DNA of 64,000 nt from DASQDN01 sp963844855 (GTDB taxonomy: Bacteria; Acidobacteriota; Terriglobia; Bryobacterales; Bryobacteraceae), in NCBI GenBank assembly GCA_963844855.1, contig CAWJQP010000020.1, positions 1 to 64,000 of the forward strand. Reading direction: 5' to 3'. Positions 45,668 to 53,735 of this stretch are shown here, piece after piece. Positions within the stretch are counted from its first letter, which is position 1. Each line of letters begins with the position of its first letter. The notes beneath the pieces were generated by a model. The model saw only the letters and a program-made list of their open reading frames with translations. It was not told where the DNA came from and ran no database searches. Position numbers and translations under genes: made by a program.

Positions 45668-46010
45668 ACCCCTGTCGAAAATGGGTTTGTGGAGAGCTTC
45701 AACGGACGCTTACGGGACGAATGTCTGAATGTCGAAGTCTTCTTCGACGTAACAGACGCACGGATAAAACTGGAGCAATGGCGAACCGATTTCAATCACA
45801 GCCGGCCACACAGCTCGCTGGACGATCGCACGCCTGCAGAATTTCGAACAGCGGCCGTGGCGGACCAGCCCTTCGCCCTCCCAACCGTACATAAGGCAGT
45901 CTCAACAGCCGGTCAAGGGTTCGCCTACGCCGGGCAAAAAACGCCCGCCCTTGACCCGCCGCCGAGACCGCCTTCGCGACCCAGGATGAGGGCGAAAGTG
46001 TTCAATACCC
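45668..46010 (+). pseudogene. IS3-family transposase OrfB, C-terminal fragment
   Basis: The text TPVENGFVESFNGRLRDECL, NVEVFFDVTDARIKLEQWRT and DFNHSRPHSSLDDRTPAEFR is the last part of an IS3 OrfB, with the third catalytic acid in ENGFVESFNG. The beginning is replaced by the TonB receptor scrap. The frame then continues as low-complexity proline- and arginine-rich sequence. Confidence 0.82.
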
Positions 46011-46037
46011 GAGCATCTCACTTTTGGGGTCCACTCC

Positions 46038-46058
46038 AGAAGTGGGCATTCTGTTCAA
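46038..46058 (+). repeat. GAAGTGGG(C/T)ATT(C/T)TGTTCAA repeat, copy 1
   Basis: AGAAGTGGGCATTCTGTTCA starts here and runs to 46058. A near-identical copy is at 46667-46686, and half of a palindrome at 47455-47480 shares ATTCTGTTCAA. The two copies flank a membrane gene. Confidence 0.6.
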
Positions 46059-46114
46059 TTCTTCAGCCTGTACTAAATAGCCGAGGTGATAGACTACCAA
46101 TCCTCGACAGTGTC

Positions 46115-46588
46115 ATGAACGAATCCAATCGCCGTCGGCTCTTTGTGGTGCTCTGTACTATTGCGCTTCTCGCCACGGGCGCTCACATTAGCCAGTCGTA
46201 TGTGAACTACCCCGGTTGGCATCTGATGGATCCGACAAGCTTTCGCGCTTATCACGGCGATATGTTCTTTCGTGCTGTAGTCTTCCTGCTGCTCCCGCGT
46301 GTATTGGAAATAGCCCTGGGATTAGCCGTGCTCAAGTATTGTCCGAGGGCGCTTGATCGGTGGGTTGTCTTACTCGGGATAGGTCTGGCATTAGGAGGTC
46401 TCGTGTGCACGATGCTACTTCAACGCCCTATTCATGACCAGTTGGATGTTCAAGGGAACGTACCCGAGCTACTGTCCCGGCTAATGGCAAGCGATTGGAT
46501 TCGGAACTCCTTTGAGTTTGTTCGCGCCACACTTTATGTGTGGGCTCTCTCGAAGATGGTAAACATAGCTGGTGATCACCAAGGGTGA
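46115..46588 (+). CDS. Four-helix membrane protein of unknown function
   Basis: The 157-residue product begins MNESNRRRLFVVLCTIALLA and has helices near residues 8-25, 48-72 (FFRAVVFLLLPRVLEIALGL), 83-103 (WVVLLGIGLALGGLVCTMLL) and 130-150. A soluble loop includes YPGWHLMDPTSFRAYHGDMF. The layout resembles DUF1772-like proteins, but this is not certain. It is in the same frame as the upstream IS3 scrap; the ATG at 46115 is chosen because protein-like sequence begins there. Confidence 0.6.
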   Translation: MNESNRRRLFVVLCTIALLATGAHISQSYVNYPGWHLMDPTSFRAYHGDMFFRAVVFLLLPRVLEIALGLAVLKYCPRALDRWVVLLGIGLALGGLVCTMLLQRPIHDQLDVQGNVPELLSRLMASDWIRNSFEFVRATLYVWALSKMVNIAGDHQG

Positions 46589-46666
46589 ACACCTGAATGC
46601 TGTGTGTGTTACCGGCGACTTCTTGAACCAAAATCGCAGAACGGTTCAAAGCGGCTGCCCTGAACC

Positions 46667-46686
46667 GAAGTGGGTATTTTGTTCAA
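46667..46686 (+). repeat. GAAGTGGG(C/T)ATT(C/T)TGTTCAA repeat, copy 2
   Basis: GAAGTGGGTATTTTGTTCAA, direct orientation relative to copy 1, 609 bases downstream of it. The two may be ends of an IS3-related element that once flanked the membrane gene. Confidence 0.55.
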
Positions 46687-46743
46687 CGGCAGACGGACGG
46701 ACCAGTCCGGAAGCCCTGTATGGGAAAATTAAGAGTTAAGCGA

Positions 46744-47349
46744 CTAGCTTCGACGTCTCTTGCGAATGACCGCAATTCCGACCAGACCCGCCATACCTGT
46801 GCCGAGGAGCGCGAGCGTACCCGGCTCTGGGATTGCATTCAGACCCGGAGCGGTGATTTCTCCGGTACCTGAGAAGAAGACTGGGGATAACTCACCAGGC
46901 GGAGGCGGGCTGTTCATACCTTCTCCGGTACCAAACCCGCTCGACCCCTGAAAAATTCCTGTTCCGCCAAGAATGGTCATGGTGCTGGTGGTTGTCTGGA
47001 TTCCCGTGCTATCGGGGGGGCTAAACAGAAAAGAATCTGTTCCGAAGAACGTGTCTGCTCCATCATTAAACGAGGCTATAAAGATATTCTCTACTGAAAT
47101 CGGTGCGAACGCACCCGATGGAAATACAGTGAACGTGATCAGCCCCTCTTCCGAGTAACTTGCGCTTCCGAAAGGCGTGAAAGAAGCCGATGAGGCGAAG
47201 AGCATCACACCGACTGGAACATCTGCAATGGGTGGACCGGTCAACGCTGCGCCTCCGGTCACTGTAAAGGTAAACGGTACAGTCGCAGCCCTCGCCGTGC
47301 CAGCAAAAGCGGCCAAAGCCGCCACGGCGGCGATTCCCAAGTTCTTCAT
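46744..47349 (-). CDS. PEP-CTERM exported protein
   Basis: The 201-residue protein starts MKNLGIAAVAALAAFAGTAR (signal peptide, cleavage after TARA). A beta-rich body follows: VPFTFTVTGGAALTGPPIAD, ITFTVFPSGAFAPISVENIF, GTDSFLFSPPDSTGI. It ends in the sorting signal IPEPGTLALLGTGMAGLVGI followed by RKRRRS. An exosortase elsewhere would recognise and cleave it at the surface. The large palindrome at 47455-47480 is just upstream and may control it. Confidence 0.85.
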   Translation of the reverse strand: MKNLGIAAVAALAAFAGTARAATVPFTFTVTGGAALTGPPIADVPVGVMLFASSASFTPFGSASYSEEGLITFTVFPSGAFAPISVENIFIASFNDGADTFFGTDSFLFSPPDSTGIQTTTSTMTILGGTGIFQGSSGFGTGEGMNSPPPPGELSPVFFSGTGEITAPGLNAIPEPGTLALLGTGMAGLVGIAVIRKRRRS

Positions 47350-47454
47350 ACGCGAACCATCCTTATGGGCGTAATTGAGCCTCGCTCCGAGCTTGCCTGA
47401 ACGATCCGAAGCGGCATTCATATTACCAGAGTTGCTACCTCTGCTCCTCCCAGA

Positions 47455-47480
47455 TTGAACAGAACGCGCATTCTGTTCAA
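47455..47480. promoter_or_regulatory. Palindrome TTGAACAGAA-N6-TTCTGTTCAA
   Basis: Perfect 10-base arms (47455-47464 and 47471-47480) flank CGCGCA, 106 bases upstream of the PEP-CTERM gene and about 90 upstream of the small gene at 47570. It lies between divergent genes and has the form of an operator for a dimeric repressor. Confidence 0.55.
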
Positions 47481-47569
47481 CTGTTCTGCGAAGATGCAGC
47501 CTAATAAAGGTGATATGCTGCCGGAGCACCACCGAAGGCGTTGCTACCAGTCGCGAGGATGATCCGATT

Positions 47570-47764
47570 ATGAAGGTCTTTACCTGTTCCAGTATCTTCT
47601 TAACGTGTGCTCTGCTTTGGGCCGACGTCAAGGGGGGTCCTGACGACGAGCAGGCGATTCGCAAGTTCATTCAGGACGGAGTGATTTCCACGGATTTAGA
47701 TGCAAAGCAGCGTGAGATGAAGCGTGCCACGACACTCTCCAAACAAATATCGTGGATAACGTAG
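47570..47764 (+). pseudogene. Small exported protein, SnoaL/DUF4440-like remnant
   Basis: The 64-codon frame begins with a signal (MKVFTCSSIFLTCALLWADV) and DDEQAIRKFIQDGVISTDLD, followed by a stop. In the next frame VDFLNIYGG follows, as in DUF4440 proteins. The intact gene was probably longer. Confidence 0.35.
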
Positions 47765-48400
47765 ACTTTCTAAACATCTATGGTGGGTGAGTCCAAGGCA
47801 GGCAAACGTATGCGAATCGGATGAACTCGCCTCAAGCTAGAGCAGCTTCCACGGAAGAACACGAGAGGCCGTTGTGGAAAGTATTCGTTTCTTATGACAG
47901 GACGTGGCGATCGCAATAGTTAGATTTCATAACGAGCGACAGAGCGGTAAGCCTACTGGCGAGGAAACGCGCGCATCCTTCGTCTTAACCAAGAGGATGG
48001 ACGATGGAAGCTGAACGCATTCCATAACACTACAATTCAATACGATCGAGGTGGAAACCCGGCTCGACCGTGATCGTGAGAATTTTGCTAGAACGATCCA
48101 AATTCCCGTCTTCTCTGAACAGAAGCGGAACGGTGAGCGAAGCGCCTGCCACCGCTGAATCGAACAATTCTCTCGTTCACTTTTGTTCACCACGCGAGCA
48201 TTGGCATCGAGGCATTCGAGTTCGCCGCGGATATTAATGCGTTCGCGCGCGTAGGACTCCCCACCTTTTGTCAACCGTGCCGGCATGAGTTTCGGGGGCT
48301 TCGTAGAGTAGGGCACAGGCGCGCCCGCGGTAGGACCGCAACGTTTCCTGCGCCCCCTCATCGAACCGGACTGGCGGATTTCCCGCATCCGGCTCTCCGA
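47765..48400. other. No recognisable gene
   Basis: A 153-codon minus-strand frame (47927-48388) exists but shows no family motifs or ribosome site. I see nothing else. Confidence 0.35.
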
Positions 48401-48639
48401 TCATCTTCATCCGGCAGCGTGCGCCGCAACCTGTCGAATTACCAATTGGCTCAATTTGCTGGATTTGGTGTGCATATACGACTGCCGGGATGCACGACTT
48501 CCCATATAAAACAATATTTCATCGGGAGACAGCGAACCGTTCGCGAACCTCTGTAACATTCTTATTTCTGGCGAATGCGCGTAGACTTTTTCATTTCCGC
48601 ATCTCGTTGGATTCTGAGAAGCTTCGAGTTTTCGGACTA

Positions 48640-48763
48640 TACGAGGACAGGAGTAGCTGAGCTTGAAGCGTAGGTACCAGTTCACGCACTGAATGATCGC
48701 GTCAGCCGAGAACCAGCGCTTTTGAAACAGCGGGTTACGGGTTGTCTGGCGTCGATGGGCCAT
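48640..48763 (-). pseudogene. IS6-family transposase, N-terminal scrap
   Basis: The minus strand reads NPLFQKRWFSADAIIQCVNW, then YLRFKLSYS, the N-terminal helix-turn-helix opening of IS6 transposases. After about 38 codons family sequence stops. Confidence 0.65.
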
Positions 48764-48914
48764 GTCCTTTCATTGTCACGTTCCAAGGTGCAACAGAGCC
48801 CCCCGCGATCCAGTTGTCGTATTTAAATCATTCGTAACTGAATTGTTTCCAGCGTGGTTGTCAGTACGTGAATTAAGCTGGCCTCCATCGTGCGCGTTGT
48901 GTATTGTAGACATC

Positions 48915-49358
48915 ATGGATAGATCCCTCACAGAAATGGCGATCAGAGGGCTGGAAGTCGAGAGACAAAGAATTGACGATGCCATTCGCGACCTGAGATC
49001 CCAGATTGAAACTGGGCCAGGCCGCCAGAAGCAGCAGAGTGCGCAAACGTCGAAACGAGAGACCGAAACCCGGACCCAGGCCCAGTCCGAAACTCACCGG
49101 GAAACCCACCCCGCGCAAACGAAGAATCAAATCACTGCTGCAGGGCGGCAGCGCATCGCTGAAGCGAATAGACGTAGGGCGCAGCTTCGGAAGGAGAGCG
49201 CAACTGGCACAAAGGCCGCGCCAACGCCGGCCAAGAAAACAGCGGCAAAACGTGGTGGACTGACGCCGGAAGGCCGAGCGCGTTTGGCAGAAGCAGTACG
49301 ACAGCGCAACATCGCGGGAGCCGCAGCGAGAAAAAAAGCCGCGTCGAAACAGTCATAG
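48915..49358 (+). CDS. Lysine/alanine-rich DNA-binding-like protein
   Basis: The 147-residue protein starts MDRSLTEMAIRGLEVERQRI, then DDAIRDLRSQIE (a coiled-coil helix), followed by a T/Q/E-rich linker and two basic repeats: TAAGRQRIAEANRRRAQLRK and GGLTPEGRARLAEAVRQRNI. It ends in AARKKAASKQS. The repeated (S/A).G...I/L.EA.RRR pattern and the AK tail resemble histone-H1-like nucleoid proteins. Cytosolic, chromosome-associated role inferred. Confidence 0.65.
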   Translation: MDRSLTEMAIRGLEVERQRIDDAIRDLRSQIETGPGRQKQQSAQTSKRETETRTQAQSETHRETHPAQTKNQITAAGRQRIAEANRRRAQLRKESATGTKAAPTPAKKTAAKRGGLTPEGRARLAEAVRQRNIAGAAARKKAASKQS

Positions 49359-49404
49359 CATTGAGGAACGGCGCGTGCGCTGGCGTGCGCTCGCAAATCT
49401 CCAA

Positions 49405-49460
49405 GCCCGAGCTTTAGAAGTTCGCCATGGATCTTCGGAGCGCCCCAGCCTGCCTTCTCC
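49405..49460 (-). pseudogene. Scrap of an IS481/IS3-like transposase
   Basis: The minus strand reads EKAGWGAPKIHGELLKLG, matching NPRWGAPRIHGELLKLG in the element at 37080. No other part is present. Confidence 0.5.
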
Positions 49461-49608
49461 ATAATCGCTGCCGAACTCAAACAACTGCCGCCGAATGAGG
49501 CCCACACTCCCCTGCGGGCTCCGGTGGTCAACATCCTTGACGCGCTACAGCGCAGCTTGCAGGTGACGGCAGACAAAGACAGCCTGGAGAAAACTGCCAG
49601 CCGAGCCG

Positions 49609-49808
49609 TGCGACCTCACCGGCCGAGAGAGCCAAGGGCTCGACAGAAAGCGCAAGCTGACACATAAGCGCGCGAAGATGCGCTCACTTTGGGTTCGAAT
49701 TCAGACCGATCTGATTTGAATGCACCCTAGTACCGAACGGGAAAGACTCCCAGTGCATCGAAGTTCGAATTCAGGCCGGGGAGCCAAGATTTCGTTTCTC
49801 ACTCTCAC
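49609..49808. repeat. 200-base dispersed repeat, copy 1
   Basis: This starts GTGCGACCTCACCGGCC, includes TAGTACCGAACGGGAAAG and GTGCATCGAAGTTCGAATTC, and ends GATTTCGTTTCTCACTCTCA(C). It is matched along its whole length at 57586-57778 in the same orientation, with small indels. Confidence 0.8.
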
Positions 49809-49929
49809 TACACCCAGCGGCTGTATGGGCGCGTCCGCTACTACGTGTGTGGATCAAGACACCGGAAATGGCGACCTGTTGCAACATAACTAGGCCAACT
49901 TCTTGATCCGAGAATCAAGCTTTGAAAGC

Positions 49930-50448
49930 ATGAAATCCGTGCGCCCGATCTACTTCGATAAGACCAGCGACGTTCCCAATAGCTACCTGCCCGTGCTCAT
50001 CTTTCGCGGCGTGATGTCGCCGTACGCTAGCAGGAAGGCTAGGCGCTTTCGCGACGCCTTCCAAAGAAACAGCTGGACGGGTCTTTGGACCGACACTATT
50101 TACGACTACACTCATTTCCACTCCAATTCACACGAGGTCCTGGGTATTGCGGAGGGTAGGGTGTCTGTGAAGCTGGGAGGAGAAGCTGGACGTAAGTTTC
50201 GGCTTAAAGCGGGTGACATGCTCGTGCTGCCTGCCGGTGTTGGCCACCGTCGTGTCGGGGGCGACGATGGATTGAAAGTTATTGGTGCGTATCCGCCAGG
50301 ACAATCGCACTTTGATATGAAGCGGCGAGGGCGATCCATTCCGATAGTGCCAGTGCCTTCGACCGACCCTTTCTACGGTGAAGACGGTCCTTTAGTGAAA
50401 ATGTGGTCCGGTATCGCAAAGCACAACGGCGCGAAAAAGCGACTCTGA
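49930..50448 (+). CDS. Cupin-fold protein (YjlB type)
   Basis: The 172-residue protein starts MKSVRPIYFDKTSDVPNSYL. Cupin motif 1 reads YTHFHSNSHEVLGIAEGRVS with a metal-binding HxH-type pair, then DMLVLPAGVGHRRVG (motif 2) with another histidine and GAYPPGQSHFDMK. Only part of the usual metal set is evident, as in YjlB proteins of unknown function. No neighbours suggest a pathway. ATG 49930 is preferred over 49903 because homologous text begins there. Confidence 0.8.
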   Translation: MKSVRPIYFDKTSDVPNSYLPVLIFRGVMSPYASRKARRFRDAFQRNSWTGLWTDTIYDYTHFHSNSHEVLGIAEGRVSVKLGGEAGRKFRLKAGDMLVLPAGVGHRRVGGDDGLKVIGAYPPGQSHFDMKRRGRSIPIVPVPSTDPFYGEDGPLVKMWSGIAKHNGAKKRL

Positions 50449-50497
50449 CCCTTCGAATGACTCTTCTGGAGTGCCTCGAATGAACCAGCGCTCGCTA

Positions 50498-51081
50498 CTA
50501 TTTGTCTTTGGTTTCACCTTCGACCTCTAACGCCTGCTGTTGATCTGGCCGTTGCTTTTCGAGCTCATCCAAGACGCGATCGGCTTCTGTCGGCTGGAGA
50601 AGATATAGTAATTCTGAATCGTCGGCCTCTGGCATACCCTGCTTCGTGCAGATTGCTCGAAGCAATTCCAGAGTTTTCGTTGCCTCTCGCTCCGCCCGCA
50701 GGTTAATTTGCAAGTCCAGCTTCGCGCGATCATCCGCCTACCGATTCTCCAGGCTTTGACTCATCAGAAATCGTCAATGAACAGGAAAATTGCTTCAAGC
50801 GAAACGACAAAGGTGAGGAATGAAAACGGAAACGGATCGAAAGGCCGCATACCCGGAAGCCACCTGGAGTTTAGGAGTATCCAGCCTCCGAACCAGGAGG
50901 CGTGCGCTACGGCAAACCAGGGCTCAGCGGCCCAGTGCGTAACAGAATCACAAGTTCGTTGAGCAATGCTGCGTCTCGCACGTTCGGATTCTTCGCGACT
51001 GCCGAGCATTGCCAGGTTTCGCTCTAAAATCTGCGAACGTTCCAGGCTGGGAGCTTTTGAGGTACCGTCTCTTCTGCGCAT
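50498..51081 (-). pseudogene. DUF1003 membrane protein, frameshift and stop
   Basis: The 5' part (from 51081) reads RTCDSVTHWAAEPWFAVAHA, then GWILLNSRWLPGMRPFDPFP and FSFLTFVVSLEAIFLFI, the two-helix DUF1003 core. After a shift near 50770 and an in-frame TAG, the 3' part continues ADDRAKLDLQINLRAEREAT and KTLELLRAICTKQGM to 50498. DUF1003 proteins are small two-pass inner-membrane proteins of unknown function. Confidence 0.68.
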
Positions 51082-51363
51082 CTTTATCCACCAAGCGTAT
51101 CGACAAACGCCTTTCCGTATTGGCCCGGACTGCAGCGGTCTACAATTCCATCTCTACACCGCGCACTGAACGAACCCAGCGGCCAATTGATGGACGTCAA
51201 ACCTGAAAGGTTTAGCGATCTGGAATTGTCCGGCAATCCGCCGAACGATCTGTCCTCTCAGAATCTTACGGCCCGAAGCGCCTGAAACAGACCGGCTCAA
51301 ATTGTCCTCTTATATGCCAGAGGAAGGTCCGCGCCTGCGAATTGTCTACGGAGCAATAGAAAG

Positions 51364-51907
51364 ATGAACACCGAACAACTGAATGAACTCCTTGTAGAAG
51401 AGATCAAGGACATCTACAACGCCGAAAAGCAGCTTGTAAAAGCTCTTCCCAAGATGGCTAAGGCTTGCGATTCAGGAGAATTGTCGGGTGCTATCAAAGG
51501 GCATCTAGCCGAAACTCAGAACCAGGTCGTCCGGTTAGAGAAGGTCTTTCAGCTATTGGGCACACCGGTCAAAAGCAAAACTTGTAAAGGAATGAAAGGT
51601 CTTGTCGAGGAAGGTTCCGAGGCGATTGAGGATGAGGACGCTGGCCCGGTCCGCGATTTGGCAATCATCGCGGCGGCGCAGCCGCGTCGAGCATTACGAG
51701 ATCTCCGCATATGGAACGGCCCGGGCTCTGGCTGAACAAGTCGGAAATACGCAGGTAGCGAAACTGCTCTTGCAAACAGAGAACGAAGAAAAGGCCGCGG
51801 ATGAGAAACTGAGCGAAGTTGCAAAGGCGATTTATGCGTCGGACGTAGCCGAAGAAGAAATGGCAGTGGTTGGCAACAGCCGGGGAGGCCGTACACGTCG
51901 GAGCTAA
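51364..51907 (+). pseudogene. YciE/YciF-type ferritin-like protein (DUF892), frameshifted
   Basis: ATG 51364 gives MNTEQLNELLVEEIKDIYNA, EKQLVKALPKMAKACDSGEL, AETQNQVVRLEKVFQLLGTP and SKTCKGMKGLVEEGSEAI. Near 51685 a shift leads to EHYEISAYGTARALAEQVGN and QVAKLLLQTENEEKAADEKL. Metal ligands EE..DIYNAE and EH..I are as in di-iron DUF892 proteins induced by stress. About 181 residues if repaired. The neighbouring DUF1003 remnant is also a stress-type gene. Confidence 0.75.
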
Positions 51908-52163
51908 GGAAAGGCTCCTACTCCTCCTATGTCTGCCGCAGAGTCACTGGTACCGCAGGCCGATTGTCAAAAGCAACGGTTCGACACGGTTCAAGAAAAC
52001 GGATGTAACCTCCGGACATCCAGAGACTTACCTCAGTGAGACGTAATGGATAAACATGCTGTGTCCACCCGCCTCGGGTCTTTCAACTCGATTGGCCGGT
52101 TGATTGTCGAGATCGTATAGAAAGCAGGCTGATGACCAAGCTCCGCGCCTGGGAGCGTGTGGC

Positions 52164-53326
52164 TGGCGAATTGATAACATCACGCCGCGATTGGCGTTTG
52201 GTACAACCCTCGACAGTGTCTCCGCCACTGGTATGAATCAAGCCCTATTGGTGGCACAGATCCCTCAGCAGTCGGCTCTGGGAGACGTCCCTCCAGTCCG
52301 CCGTGTGTGCGATGGCCGTTATAGAAAGTTTGAAAATCCGAAAGTTTCATCTCCAGATCGGCGGTCGTCCAGAATAGGACCCAGTCGAGGTACTCGCGCC
52401 GAATCGTTCCGATCAGTCGCTCTACGAAGGGGTGCGAAAGCGGTACGTAAGGAACAGTCTTGATTTCGGTTATCTCGAGTACCCGAAGATTGGCCTGCCA
52501 CTGGTGGAATCGATACAGCGGATCATGATCGGTGCTGAGGTATTTCGGTAAACTGTGGCCGCGAATCGCTCGCTGGAACATCCGGCACAGCGCCACTCCG
52601 TCAACGATGCCGCTGTGGACGCCAAACCCCATGATGCGCCGTGTAAATTGGTCCATCACAACCAGAACCCAGCACGTTCTCAGGGTTGCCGATTCGCATC
52701 GAAAGAGATCGCAGCTCCACAAGCTATCCTTCGTGTGGCCGAGAAACGTAAGCCAGGAAGGACCTGCTGATTCTGGTTGCGGCCGGTAATGAACGCTCAG
52801 GATTCGGCGAACCACATCCTTGTCGATCTCGATGCCGAACGCCAACGCGATCTGCTGAGCAATGCGGGGGCAGCCCCATTTGGCGATTGCGCCGTTTCGT
52901 GGCAACGACGGCGTCGATGAGGTCTTTCTTCGGTCCCTTCGGACCAGGGCGATGTCTGCGCTGGGGCGAAAACAACGTGCGGTATTTTCGTTTACACAGC
53001 ACCGCGTGCAGATGTAGCAGAGTGGAAGCCTTCAGAACGATCGCGGAACGGAGAGTGCGTGCTCGGCGCATGAACAGGGTGCACAAGCCGGCGATGATCC
53101 GGTCGGTGGGACGCAGGTTGGGAGCACGTTTGCGACCGCGATTGAGGATCAGCAGTTGGTACCGAACCAGCGCGGACTCGGCAACAACGGAGCGGAGTCC
53201 GCCGGGTCCTGCCAGTCGGACGACGGTGACGATCAAATGAACAAAAAGGATGAGGAAGTCGCGCATTCCCGGCAATCGTATCAACACCTCAAAGTCACGC
53301 CATTCAGCCGATTTGATAATTCGCCA
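52164..53326 (-). mobile_element. Insertion sequence of integrase-core type with terminal repeats
   Basis: The element runs from TGGCGAATTGATAACATC (52164) to GATTTGATAATTCGCCA (ending 53326). The ends form inverted repeats TGGCGAATT(G)AT(A)A. It carries one transposase frame in the minus direction. A truncated relative follows in inverted orientation at 53340-53726 and shares the right terminus TTATCAATTCGCCA. Confidence 0.65.
52180..53266 (-). pseudogene. Integrase-core (DDE) transposase, frameshifted
   Basis: The first frame (from about 53266) reads LRSVVAESALVRYQLLILNR, RTLRSAIVLKASTLLHLHAV and KGPKKDLIDAVVATKRRN. After a shift at about 52890 the second reads WGCPRIAQQIALAFGIEIDK, SLWSCDLFRCESATL (first D), PKYLSTDHDPLYRF (second D), PFVERLIGTIRREYLD (E), and ends HCRGLYQTPIAA. 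All catalytic residues survive. The break could be a programmed frameshift, but the family is normally one frame. Confidence 0.72.
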
Positions 53327-53339
53327 TGCACAAGTGAGG

Positions 53340-53726
53340 GCCAACAGGGGATTGACCATCAAGCGCATGCTGGAACTGGGCCGAGTCAGCCAGTCTGGCT
53401 TCTACCGCTTCGATGAAGATGCCAAGCCTGCTCTTCGTACAGACTTGGACTTATGGGACGCCATCCAGCGGATGGGCGGACTCCGTTCCGTCGTCGCCGA
53501 ATCCGCGCTGGTCCGGCATCAACTCCTGGTCCTCAATCGTGGAGACGAAGCTATTCGATTTCCAACATTACTATAACGGCCATCGCACGCATGCTGGACT
53601 GGACGCACGCGTACCAGAATCAGGTGTTAGTGGGCCAACATCGATAGACCTCGATTCGTACCGGTGGCGGAGCCACTGTCGAGGGTTGTACCAGACTCCG
53701 ATGGCGGCATAACTTATCAATTCGCC
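53340..53726 (+). pseudogene. Internally deleted, inverted relative of the 52164 element
   Basis: The plus strand first reads LTIKRMLELGRVSQSGFYRF (an unrelated transposase-type helix-turn-helix), then GGLRSVVAESALVRHQLLVL, then directly DFQHYYNGHRTHAGLDARVP and SYRWRSHCRGLYQTPMAA. The middle of the enzyme is absent. The right end TTATCAATTCGCCA matches the neighbouring element. Confidence 0.65.
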
Positions 53727-53735
53727 ATCAACAAT

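Noticed and set aside
49470..49600. Plus-strand text APVVNILDALQRSLQ, like the end of a Ku DNA-repair protein
   Set aside because: Only about 15 suggestive residues and no upstream Ku core; too little to call.
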